From positions 1 through 29,021 of IMG/VR virus record IMGVR_UViG_3300032435_000058: a DNA stretch of 29,021 bases. One strand, given 5' to 3'. This DNA is from a virus. Positions 13,670-21,313 of the stretch are shown here, piece after piece (the first letter of the stretch is position 1; every line of letters begins with the position of its first letter). Under the pieces are notes generated by a model. That model had not been told where the DNA came from. It searched no databases and saw nothing but the letters and a program-made list of their open reading frames with translations. The translations under genes were made by a program, and so were the position numbers.

Positions 13670-14488
13670 ATGGCTGGAGTTCCAGATATCTACGACGTGA
13701 CCACGGCACCGGTCTCTGCACCACGAGCATTCGGCGGATTGAGCGTGTTCGACTTCGAGGACTACGGCGAGCACGCTGGCCTCGGGATGACATGGGATAC
13801 GACGGCCTGCTTCCAAAGTGGCTTCACATACAACGCCTGCGTGGATCCCTCACGAGATCCTCTGACCGCCTCGGGTTGCAACATCCAGGGCTACGCCGAC
13901 CCGTTCGCTGTCTACACTTACGACACCGACTCGATCGGTGCGGGGAGCCGCAGCATCGCCCAGCACGAGGCCAACGCTACGGCCCGACTCCTCGCCGCTG
14001 AGCAATGGGGTTTCGAGCAGTACCTCGTCGCCTACCTGATCGCAAACAAGACTGACGTGGCGATGGCCGGGCTGGCCCCTGCCGCCGACGGCAACACCAC
14101 CGCTCAGCGGGCGTTCATCGCACTCGCCACCGCCGAAGAAGCGACAGCCCAGATCACCAACAACGAACGCACACTGTTCATGAACACCTGGCTCGGCTCG
14201 CTGCTGATCTCCCAGGGTGCTCTCAAGCCCTTCGGTGGCGTCATGAAAACGCAGCTCGGTTCGAGGGTTGCGATCACAGCAACCAATCCGCTGACCGGCA
14301 CCTCGCCCGCCACGATCTACGGCTCCGGCCCGTGGAAGACGCATCGGGGTGCAGTCGAAACTCTCAACGGGACGACGGCCCCAGGCACTGCGGTCAACGA
14401 CGTGTCGATCATCGCCCAACGGGTCTACGCCATCGGCACCGCTTGCGGCGTCGTAGCTGTCGATTCGGGCATCCTCAAAGTCCCATAA
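13670..14488 (+). CDS. capsid-adjacent structural protein, unidentified (272 aa)
   Basis: Strong start with AGAGG seven bases upstream. The 272-residue protein has a beta-rich N-terminus (GGLSVFDFEDYGEHAGLG), a helical centre (HEANATARLLAAEQWGFEQYLVAYLIANKTD and following helix around EEATAQITNNERTLF, quoted in part) and a C-terminus with conserved-looking IYGSGPWKTHRGA and CGVVAVDSGILKVP. Position right after the capsid gene and terminator suggests a head decoration, head-completion or capsid-related protein. No family is assigned with confidence. Confidence 0.6.
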   Translation: MAGVPDIYDVTTAPVSAPRAFGGLSVFDFEDYGEHAGLGMTWDTTACFQSGFTYNACVDPSRDPLTASGCNIQGYADPFAVYTYDTDSIGAGSRSIAQHEANATARLLAAEQWGFEQYLVAYLIANKTDVAMAGLAPAADGNTTAQRAFIALATAEEATAQITNNERTLFMNTWLGSLLISQGALKPFGGVMKTQLGSRVAITATNPLTGTSPATIYGSGPWKTHRGAVETLNGTTAPGTAVNDVSIIAQRVYAIGTACGVVAVDSGILKVP

Positions 14489-14522
14489 TTCAACCAATAC
14501 CCGCCCGTAGGAGGCAACAGCA

Positions 14523-15182
14523 ATGGCAACCAAAATGCTCAACTCATTGAAGGGCCGGGTCATCCGAATCACCCGTCTCAACGACTGCGGCGTCCCCGTC
14601 GTGGGACTCTGCTCGTCAATCGTGACGGCCGGGTTCATCACTCTCGGGTTCGCGCCCGAGGTCGAGAGCGGCGAGGAGTACACCCAGAAGAATGCGTGGG
14701 GCGATTTCTGTATCAGCGAGAAGGACGCCGACATCAACAAATGGGTCAACGTGTCGCTCTCGCTCTGCGAGGTGAACCCCGACATCCTCGACATCGTTGG
14801 TGGCGGTAGCCCGATTATTGACGGGACCGACACGATCGGTTCGAGCTTCGGTGCAGCCAACAACACCGAAGGCTTTGCGATCGAAGTGTGGACGAAGCAG
14901 GCTGGCGGCAACTGTGCGGGCGGCGTCGCCGAGTGGGGTTACTTTGTCGCCCCGTTCTGCATCAACGGCACCCTCGACGGCTCGGTCACAATCGAGAACG
15001 GCACGATGGCTGTGGATCTCAAAGGCCAGGGCCAAGCCGCCGTAGCCGCCTGGGGAGTCAACCCATACGGAGACAATCCGCTGCTCGCCGGAGCCGGGTT
15101 CCCGGTCGGCGATATGTGGGCGGTCGTCCGTACCACGGTCCAGCCTCCCGCTGTCACCGACGGTTGCGTGGCTCTCGCATGA
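14523..15182 (+). CDS. major tail (tube) protein, probable
   Basis: A 219-residue beta-rich protein with AGGAGG ahead of the start. The pattern R-N-DCG-PV-G-CS--VTAGFITLGFAPE, then KNAWGDFCISEKD, WVNVSLSLCEVNPDIL, GYFVAPFCINGTL and a late WGVNPYGDN resembles, from memory, the Cys-containing tail-tube proteins of Streptomyces-type phages. A tail-tube gene ahead of the connector genes is not the most familiar order, so a decoration or other tube-like protein remains possible. The stop overlaps the next start. Confidence 0.6.
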   Translation: MATKMLNSLKGRVIRITRLNDCGVPVVGLCSSIVTAGFITLGFAPEVESGEEYTQKNAWGDFCISEKDADINKWVNVSLSLCEVNPDILDIVGGGSPIIDGTDTIGSSFGAANNTEGFAIEVWTKQAGGNCAGGVAEWGYFVAPFCINGTLDGSVTIENGTMAVDLKGQGQAAVAAWGVNPYGDNPLLAGAGFPVGDMWAVVRTTVQPPAVTDGCVALA

Positions 15183-15346
15183 GTCATCCTTTCGCTGACA
15201 TGCTGCGTGAGGTTGTGGCGGGCACCAGGGTCGATCCTGGCATGGCGAAGGCCACGCCAGCAGCAAAGCCCGAATCAAAAATTGAGGCGAAGCCCGAGGC
15301 GAAGCCCGGACGCCGCAAAGGCAATTCCGCAGCCAGCGAAGACTGA
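15179..15346 (+). CDS. small KPE-repeat protein (55 aa)
   Basis: The ATG overlaps the upstream stop. The product has a short helical start (HPFADMLREVVAGTR) and a disordered basic tail with repeated KPE/KPG units (AKPESKIEAKPEAKPGRRK). Such tails occur in small phage head proteins, but no function can be assigned. Confidence 0.5.
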   Translation: MSHPFADMLREVVAGTRVDPGMAKATPAAKPESKIEAKPEAKPGRRKGNSAASED

Positions 15347-15350
15347 CAAG

Positions 15351-15356
15351 TAGGAT
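15351..15356 (+). promoter_or_regulatory. leaderless -10 box (TAGGAT)
   Basis: TAGGAT lies six bases before ATG 15363. Confidence 0.45.
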
Positions 15357-15362
15357 TGGTCC

Positions 15363-16070
15363 ATGAGCCGCACCGTTGCCCAGCCGTGGACCAATCTTGT
15401 CACCTATCCGTGCGACGTTTCCGCGGTCACTGCTGACATCCTCGCCCAAGCTTTGAGCATGGCTCAGTCGTGGATGTTTGCTCTGTCCGGTGCTCGCATC
15501 GGGATGTTCACAACGACCGACGATATGTACCAGGCCGAGTGCGGCCCGAGATGTTTCTTCCCGTACAAGGATGCTCAGGGCCAGTGGCGGAACGGTCTTG
15601 TCGGGGCGCACGATTGTTGCCGCATCGAAATCTTCCGGCAGCCGGTCAATGCGATCACCCAGATTAAACTGTCAGGCGTCGTCCTCGACCCGACCGGATA
15701 TGTGTTGACCTCCAACTCGGTTCGTCGCCTCGATGCGTGCTGGCCGTGCATCGACAGTTGCGAAGCACCGATCATCCAGTTGGATTACACGTGGGGCGTC
15801 ACACCGGAGCCGTTGGCGCTGGCTGCTGCTGGCGAGCTGGCTTGCGAGTTCATCAACATCCTCGTCGGCAGCGAATGCAAGCTGCCGTCGGGTGCTTCGC
15901 AGATCGTCCGTCAGGGTGTCACCGTCACCCGACCGAACATCGAGTCGATTCTGTCCAACGGTCTGACTGGCTTGCCGATCGTTGATGCGTTCATCCGCAC
16001 ATACAACCCAGCCGGGTTGAGGCAACGTTCTCGTGTCATCAGGATTGACGGAGTGAGCGTGGCGACATGA
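15363..16070 (+). CDS. head-tail connector / adaptor protein, probable
   Basis: The 235-residue protein begins with a helical region and continues with a beta part where paired Cys residues are frequent (ECGPRCFFPY, HDCCRIEIF, CWPCIDSC). QPVNAITQIKLSGVVLDPTGY is the 'PV--I--V-VDG--L--Y' pattern common in head-tail adaptors of the gp6 type. It is followed by tail-completion-like genes. The C-terminus is VAT-stop in the shared GTGGCGACATGA junction with the next gene. Confidence 0.6.
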   Translation: MSRTVAQPWTNLVTYPCDVSAVTADILAQALSMAQSWMFALSGARIGMFTTTDDMYQAECGPRCFFPYKDAQGQWRNGLVGAHDCCRIEIFRQPVNAITQIKLSGVVLDPTGYVLTSNSVRRLDACWPCIDSCEAPIIQLDYTWGVTPEPLALAAAGELACEFINILVGSECKLPSGASQIVRQGVTVTRPNIESILSNGLTGLPIVDAFIRTYNPAGLRQRSRVIRIDGVSVAT

Positions 16071-16582
16071 CCACGGATGTCACCTTCGGCCCGTACCAGG
16101 TCGCAGAGTGGTTTCTTGCGGCGTCGCTCGGCGATCTCGCTGCGTGTGGATCTGATCCGATCACGACGGCATATGTTGGCGCTGGTCTTGCACCGTGGGA
16201 CGATTGTTGTGGCCAGCTTGTCGTGACACCGGAGTCCATGTTTCGGTCGTCGGCGTTCCCGGCCGAGTCGGCGACGGATGACCATTGCGACGGGGCGACG
16301 ATCGCAATCGGCATCGTGGCGACTTTGGTGCGTTGTGTTCCGACATTGTCCGACTCCGGTAAGGCTCCGTCGGCTGAGCAGATCAACGTGGCGCACAAGA
16401 AAGTGTTGGATGATGCTGCGATCATGTGGCGTGCGTTCACGTCGCCGATGCCGGTGGAGAACGAGTGGGATCGGGCACAGGTCCGGCAGGTCATTATTGA
16501 CACGACGGGCGGGTGCGTTGCGATCGAGACTCGCTGCATTGTTGGCGTCGAGTCTTCTCGCTGGTGTGTGCACTGCTCATGA
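16067..16582 (+). CDS. head-tail joining protein, probable (171 aa)
   Basis: Overlaps both neighbours by four bases inside the connector cluster. The protein is alpha/beta and Cys-rich (SLGDLAACG, DDCCGQLV, DHCDGATI, ending CVHCS), with a helix VAHKKVLDDAAIMWRAF. Position between an adaptor and an HK97 gp10-like gene suggests a tail terminator or second connector. No specific family recognised. Confidence 0.5.
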   Translation: MTTDVTFGPYQVAEWFLAASLGDLAACGSDPITTAYVGAGLAPWDDCCGQLVVTPESMFRSSAFPAESATDDHCDGATIAIGIVATLVRCVPTLSDSGKAPSAEQINVAHKKVLDDAAIMWRAFTSPMPVENEWDRAQVRQVIIDTTGGCVAIETRCIVGVESSRWCVHCS

Positions 16583-16884
16583 CTGTTGTTCAGGTCCGGC
16601 TCGACTCGCCCGAGCTGGCGCAGCTCTTGTCTTCGCCGACCGGGCCGGTCGGCCAGGATCTTGTCCGGCGTTTGCAGCGAGTCACGAACAAGGCGCGCAC
16701 GTTGGCTCCTGTTGACACCGGCAATCTTCGAGGCTCGATCGACTGGGAAGTTCTCAAACGTGGGAACCAGTTGGTCGGTGTCGTCGGGACGAATGTGCCG
16801 TATGCGCTTTACATCGAGAAGGGCACCAGATACATGGCCCCTCGCTCATTCCTGAAAGATGCGTTGTCGGCTGCCCGTTTCTAG
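16579..16884 (+). CDS. HK97 gp10-like tail-completion protein
   Basis: 101 residues with the typical layout: an N-terminal helix (ELAQLLSS, VGQDLVRRLQRVTNKARTLAP), the signature APVDTGNLRGSI, a beta hairpin (VGVVGTNVPYALYIEKGTRYM) and APRSFLKDAL at the end. HK97 gp10 family proteins complete the head-tail interface or terminate the tail. Start overlaps the upstream stop. Confidence 0.85.
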   Translation: MTVVQVRLDSPELAQLLSSPTGPVGQDLVRRLQRVTNKARTLAPVDTGNLRGSIDWEVLKRGNQLVGVVGTNVPYALYIEKGTRYMAPRSFLKDALSAARF

Positions 16885-16995
16885 CCCCTGAGACGGCGCT
16901 ATATGCCCGTCTAAGCGCTTCAAGCCGGTATTCGCCGCCGTTGCCCCGGTCGGGATGGTTGGCTTCTCAGATCGCGCCGACTACTGTCGGGGTTC

Positions 16996-17433
16996 ATGGC
17001 ACTCTCAAGCAAGAACCTCCAAGCACTCAATCGGGCGAAGGAAAGGATCGCTGAGTCGGCGATCGTCCTCGAACGCACATACTGGGAGTCGGAGTTCACA
17101 TTCAGGTTTCGGCCGGTGCTCACGATGCCCGCCCTGGAGGTCATCTCAAAGATTCAGGCTTCGACCGGCGACGACGTGATGGCGCAGACCGGCAACGTGA
17201 AAGATCTGTTGATACTGATGGCGCTCGACGATGAAACGGAGGAGCTGATCGACATGCTCATCGTCGAAGGCACTTTGGACATCAAGTCGATGATCGCTTT
17301 GCAAGCCGATGTGGTTTCTGCTGCCGCAGCGCGCCCTACCGTGAGGTCGTCGTCATCAGCGGATGGATCGCTCTCCAGTGGTCCAGCTTCGACGGCCTCT
17401 GCACAGCCCGAGGAATCGACGCTGCCGCTCTGA
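16996..17433 (+). CDS. tail assembly chaperone, short form (gpG-like)
   Basis: The 145-residue protein directly precedes the tape measure gene, the usual place for gpG/gpGT. It has a helical start (NLQALNRAKERIAESAIVL), a central domain (LEVISKIQASTGDDVMAQTG, LLILMALDDETEELIDMLI) and a low-complexity Ser/Ala-rich tail after residue 112. This tail is probably not the functional end: the -1 frame continues with a conserved-looking sequence. TACTGT lies eight bases before the ATG, near the leaderless arrangement. Confidence 0.8.
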   Translation: MALSSKNLQALNRAKERIAESAIVLERTYWESEFTFRFRPVLTMPALEVISKIQASTGDDVMAQTGNVKDLLILMALDDETEELIDMLIVEGTLDIKSMIALQADVVSAAAARPTVRSSSSADGSLSSGPASTASAQPEESTLPL

Positions 17434-17645
17434 GTCTCGACCGTCTGCTGAATCTGTTTCTTGCGATCGCATATGAGCGGGCCGACGCCGAGATCATCGA
17501 GGCGATCGACGATGCGTTGATGCCGCCGAATCAGATCGACTCGTTGACTGGTTTGCCGTTCGGTTGGGATGAGGAAGACGAACTCGAAGGACTCGGGTCG
17601 TTGCTTACAACGGCGCTCCCGGTCGGCGACGCTTCTCCGAAGTAG
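17235..17645 (+). CDS. tail assembly chaperone frameshift extension (gpT-like part of gpGT)
   Basis: A -1 frame open from 17235 to the TAG at 17643 has no ATG/GTG start at its beginning and overlaps the chaperone gene. From about 17337 it reads YREVVVISGWIALQWSSF and later LDRLLNLFLAIAYERAD, then a Pro- and acid-rich end, as in gpT extensions. A -1 slip near GCGCGCCCTACC (17329-17340) would join ARP to YREVVV. No classic XXXYYYZ heptamer is present; tRNA-Pro re-pairing from CCT to CCC is the best guess. Confidence 0.75.
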   Translation, partial: NGGADRHAHRRRHFGHQVDDRFASRCGFCCRSAPYREVVVISGWIALQWSSFDGLCTARGIDAAALSLDRLLNLFLAIAYERADAEIIEAIDDALMPPNQIDSLTGLPFGWDEEDELEGLGSLLTTALPVGDASPK

Positions 17646-17648
17646 GCT
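17643..17648 (+). promoter_or_regulatory. leaderless -10 box (TAGGCT)
   Basis: TAGGCT lies six bases before the tape measure ATG at 17655. Its TAG is also the stop codon of the chaperone extension. Confidence 0.4.
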
Positions 17649-17654
17649 GCGAGG

Positions 17655-20387
17655 ATGGCTGGTCCTATCGCTGTTGCAACAATCGAGATTGTTCCAGAGC
17701 TTGCTACGTTCAATTCTGGAATCAAGGAAGCATTCTCGAAAGCACAAAGCCAGGCGGCGAAGGCTGGCGAAGATATTGAGGACTCTTTCGGTGAGGCTGC
17801 CCGACAGTCAATCGACGAGTTCCAAAAGTTCAACACCGGCACATTCAAGGATGCAACGGTCGGCGCTGATCGGGCTGGCGAGCAGATCGAGGATTCGTTC
17901 AAGGAGGCGCAGCGAACATCGAACAAGGCACTCGGAGGCATCGATCTCAAGAAGGCTGCTGCTGGCCTCGCAGGCCTATTTGCTGGCGCTCAGCTCGGCT
18001 CGTTCTTCAAGGATGCGACGCTCGACGCTCAACGGTTGAACTCAGCGCTGGCGAACACTGATGTGATTATCACAGCGACGGGCGGCGTGGCCGGTATAAC
18101 AGCCGACGAGATCCGCAAGTCTGCTCAGGAGTTGTCGCTGCTGACCGGCGTCGCCGCCGTAGACATTCAGGAAGCATCGAACGTTCTTCTCACATTCAAG
18201 AACATCGGTTCCGATACGTTCGATCGCACTACGGCGGCGGCGCTCGACATGACCGCTGTGCTCGGCGGCGATGCGAAGGGTGCTGCTGTCCAATTGGGCA
18301 AGGCTCTGAACGATCCGACTAAAGGCGTGTCGGCTCTGGCGAAAGCTGGTGTCACGTTCACCGATCAGCAGAAAGAACAGATCAAGACAATGCAGGAGTC
18401 CGGCGATCTCGTCGGTGCTCAGAACATCGTGCTGGCCGAATTGGAGGGACAGTTCAAAGGTGCTGCGGAGGCGTCGGCAGACTCGACCGCAAAGATCGGC
18501 GCGGCGTTCACAGCATTGAAGGAGAACGTCGGGCAGGGTCTGATCGGAGCGCTCGACGAGGTGACCCCTGTCCTGCTCGATCTGATTACCGCCATCACTC
18601 CCGCCTTGACTTCGCTCGGCGTGCTGCTGGGCGATGCGTTCAAAGCTCTGCTCCCGGCGATCAGCGAACTCATCAAGGGACTCACACCGCTCTTCGAGAT
18701 TTTCGGTGCAATGATCCCCGTGGTCGCACCGATCATCCAACTAATTGCCGAAGTGCTCGTCGTCGCATTCCAGACGTTGGCCGACGTTCTGGTCCCTGTT
18801 CTCGATGCGTTGGCACCGGTCGTCAAGATGATCGCAGGGAAGCTCGGCGAGGCGCTCACGAAGATCGCTCCGATTCTCGCCGAGGTCGCTGGGATCATCG
18901 CCGACGTGTTCGTGAAAGCGATCGAGATAGCAATACCGATTCTCGATCAACTGTTCCCGATCTTCACTGAGATTGTTGGCATCGTTGGCGGCGCTCTCAC
19001 ACAGATTCTTGGAGTCCTGGCGACAGCATTTCTCGACATATTCACGGCGCTCGCCCCGTTGATCCCGATTCTCGCAGGCGTGTTACTGACGGCCATCGAG
19101 CTGCTCGCTCCGCTGTTCACGACGGTCGTCGAAGCCATCGTGCCGCTGATCCCGTTGATCGCTGATGGGTTGGTCAAGGCAGTCGAAGGATTGATGCCGC
19201 TGCTTACGGTGCTGCTCGATGCGTTCGCGCAGATCGCACCGCTGCTGATCGACGCACTCGTTCCGATCTTGCCGATCCTCGTGGATTTGTTTCTGTCTCT
19301 GATTGAGGCGCTTCTACCGCTCGTTCCGACGCTTGTCCTATTGGTCGAATCATTGCTCCCGTTGATGGTCCAAATCATCGAGGCGCTGACACCGCTGCTT
19401 GAGGGAGCGGCTGAGATCATCTCCGCCGTTCTGGTCGTCGCCGTCGAGTTCCTGTCGGACAAGCTGACATGGCTGCTGGAGGAAGTCATTATTCCAGTCG
19501 TTGAGTTTCTGGATCAGAACTTCAAACCTGCGCTTGAAACGCTCGGTGAGAAGGCGGGCGAGGTCGGCGGCTTCTTCGTCACGATGGGAGAGTTCTTCCA
19601 GGGTGTCTACGATGACGTGCTGTTGCCGATCAAAGACTTCTTTGTTGGTGCGTTCAAAATTGCGATTGAAGCTGCCGGTGTTTACTTCGAGGTTCTCGGC
19701 ACGGTGTTCGACACTGCGATGGGGGTCATCCAAACAGTCTTCGACACTGTGCTCATGCCGATCAAAGACTTCTTTGTTGGTGCGTTCAAAATTGCGATTG
19801 AAGCTGCCGGTGTTTACTTCGAGGTTCTCGGCACGGTGTTCGACACTGCGATGGGGGTCATCCAAACAGTCTTCGACACTGTGCTCATGCCGATATACAA
19901 TTTCTTCAACGACGTGTTCGGGACGGCGTTCGAGGCTGCCGGTACAGCACTGGAGACGCTGGGCGAAGTGTTCAGCACCGTGTGGGGCGGGATCACGACG
20001 ACGGTTGACACGGCTGTCGGTGCTGTCAAGACGGCCATCAATACAATCATCAGCGGATGGAACGCAATCGAGTTCAAGATCCCCGGCTTCAAGATCGGGC
20101 CTATCGGATACGACGGCTTTACACTCGGGCTGCCAAACATCCCGAAGCTCGCGAACGGTGCGATGATTAACTCGCCGACGCTCGCCCTGGTCGGCGAGGC
20201 TGGCCCCGAGCTGGTGCTGCCACTCAACCGTCCCCGCCGTGCAGCCCAGCTTCTCAACGAGTCCGGTATTGGCGGCGGCGGTGCGGTCGTGTCGATCGCC
20301 ACCGCAAACTTCTACGATGGCACGGACGCCGATCTGGTGGCACAGAAAACGATGCTCGCTTTGAGCGCAAGGAGGCTGACAGCATGA
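17655..20387 (+). CDS. tape measure protein
   Basis: A 910-residue protein that sets tail length and probably helps DNA entry. The N-terminal part is helical (FNSGIKEAFSKAQSQAAKAG) and followed by TMP-like LSLLTGVAAVDIQEAS and KAGVTFTDQQKEQI. Residues about 300-620 are an unusually long run of Leu/Ile/Val/Pro-rich helical repeats (LLPAI, PLFEIF, PILDQLFPIF, LIPLIADGL). Then a 44-residue unit is repeated exactly (658-701 and 702-745) with a third diverged copy. The C-terminus holds MINSPTLALVGEAGPELVLP, the familiar end motif of tape measures. The stop overlaps the next start. Confidence 0.95.
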   Translation: MAGPIAVATIEIVPELATFNSGIKEAFSKAQSQAAKAGEDIEDSFGEAARQSIDEFQKFNTGTFKDATVGADRAGEQIEDSFKEAQRTSNKALGGIDLKKAAAGLAGLFAGAQLGSFFKDATLDAQRLNSALANTDVIITATGGVAGITADEIRKSAQELSLLTGVAAVDIQEASNVLLTFKNIGSDTFDRTTAAALDMTAVLGGDAKGAAVQLGKALNDPTKGVSALAKAGVTFTDQQKEQIKTMQESGDLVGAQNIVLAELEGQFKGAAEASADSTAKIGAAFTALKENVGQGLIGALDEVTPVLLDLITAITPALTSLGVLLGDAFKALLPAISELIKGLTPLFEIFGAMIPVVAPIIQLIAEVLVVAFQTLADVLVPVLDALAPVVKMIAGKLGEALTKIAPILAEVAGIIADVFVKAIEIAIPILDQLFPIFTEIVGIVGGALTQILGVLATAFLDIFTALAPLIPILAGVLLTAIELLAPLFTTVVEAIVPLIPLIADGLVKAVEGLMPLLTVLLDAFAQIAPLLIDALVPILPILVDLFLSLIEALLPLVPTLVLLVESLLPLMVQIIEALTPLLEGAAEIISAVLVVAVEFLSDKLTWLLEEVIIPVVEFLDQNFKPALETLGEKAGEVGGFFVTMGEFFQGVYDDVLLPIKDFFVGAFKIAIEAAGVYFEVLGTVFDTAMGVIQTVFDTVLMPIKDFFVGAFKIAIEAAGVYFEVLGTVFDTAMGVIQTVFDTVLMPIYNFFNDVFGTAFEAAGTALETLGEVFSTVWGGITTTVDTAVGAVKTAINTIISGWNAIEFKIPGFKIGPIGYDGFTLGLPNIPKLANGAMINSPTLALVGEAGPELVLPLNRPRRAAQLLNESGIGGGGAVVSIATANFYDGTDADLVAQKTMLALSARRLTA
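19624..19894 (+). repeat. perfect 132-bp tandem duplication within the tape measure gene
   Basis: Bases 19625-19756 are repeated without mismatch at 19757-19888, with the identity running a few bases into the next unit. The unit is 44 codons (PIKDFFVGAFKIAIEAAGVY and following) and keeps the frame. A third copy after 19889 is related at protein level only (PIYNFFNDVFGTAFEAAG). No synonymous differences between copies 1 and 2 means the duplication is very recent, or an assembly artefact. Confidence 0.95.
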
Positions 20388-21313
20388 CCGTCTACCTGAC
20401 CGATCCGACGTTGGGTGTTCTCAATCTTGGCCCCACCAGCGAACAGATCGCAGCCGGAGAATGTGGTGGCACCGGCTACGTCGTTTCGGAGTGGACGGTC
20501 GGGTTCCCCGAGGTGCGTGCCGTGTCCCGTGCCAGGGCGCTCTCCGACGGGTCGGTCGATGATTCACGCTTCGTAGGTCCGAGAGCGATCAGCTTCGGAA
20601 TCACCATCGACCAAAGAGTGGCTGATCCGCAGGTGCTCGTTGAGCAGCTCACCCCGTACCTGTCGCCCCGTGTCCGCCCTCGGCTGGTCTGGGCGATCCC
20701 TGGGTCCACTCAGGAGCGCTCGGCGGTCGTCCGAGGGCAAGATATGTCGCTATCGATTGTGCGTCCGAAGTTTCATCAGGTGATCGCTTCATGGGTTGCC
20801 CCGAACGGGCTGCTCGAATCCCCGGTCGAGAACTCTCGGACGATCCGGCCGTCCACCGATGTCGAGGACGGTCGCCATTACTCGACGCCAGCCGACCAGT
20901 ACGGCCCGTACTACACGAACGCCACCGGCGACGTTGGCCGACAGTATGAGCCGGGTGCCGGTATCGGTGCGTACATCATCAACAATGCCGGGAACGCTGT
21001 CGCAGACTGGACTGCTGTGATCTTCGGGCCGGTCGAGACACCCAGCTTGACGATCAACGGGACCGAGATCATCTTCAACCGTGACGGCGGTCTGACATTG
21101 AACGGCGGTACGTCGGTCGTTCTCGATTCTCGTTCTCGGACGATCCTGCGGAACAACGATCCGGCCGATTCGCTGTACGGCAAAGTCAACTTTGACGAAT
21201 GGGCGTGGGAAGATGTGCGGCTCCAGCCTGGACTCAACAGGATCGTCTACGGCGGTGTCGTCATCGGCACGTCGTCGTCCGTCGTGTTCAGTTGGCGGGA
21301 CTCATACTTGTGA
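20384..21313 (+). CDS. distal tail protein (Dit-like), probable
   Basis: First gene after the tape measure, 309 residues, overlapping it by four bases. The N-terminal half has the layout of phage distal tail proteins (TLGVLNLGPTS, SRFVGPRAISFGITID, LVEQLTPYLSPRVRPRLVWA, VVRGQDMSLSIVRPKFHQV). The C-terminal half is a beta-sandwich (NAGNAVADWTAVIFGPVETP, LDSRSRTIL, FDEWAWEDVRLQPGLNRIVY), like the carbohydrate-binding-type domain of Dit/minor tail proteins. Expected as the hub at the tail tip. Confidence 0.75.
   Translation: MTVYLTDPTLGVLNLGPTSEQIAAGECGGTGYVVSEWTVGFPEVRAVSRARALSDGSVDDSRFVGPRAISFGITIDQRVADPQVLVEQLTPYLSPRVRPRLVWAIPGSTQERSAVVRGQDMSLSIVRPKFHQVIASWVAPNGLLESPVENSRTIRPSTDVEDGRHYSTPADQYGPYYTNATGDVGRQYEPGAGIGAYIINNAGNAVADWTAVIFGPVETPSLTINGTEIIFNRDGGLTLNGGTSVVLDSRSRTILRNNDPADSLYGKVNFDEWAWEDVRLQPGLNRIVYGGVVIGTSSSVVFSWRDSYL

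Noticed and set aside
16885-16995. Hairpin AGACGG/CCGTCT before the tail chaperone as a terminator
   Set aside because: Only six pairs, and no U-run follows; it may be chance in this 111-bp gap.
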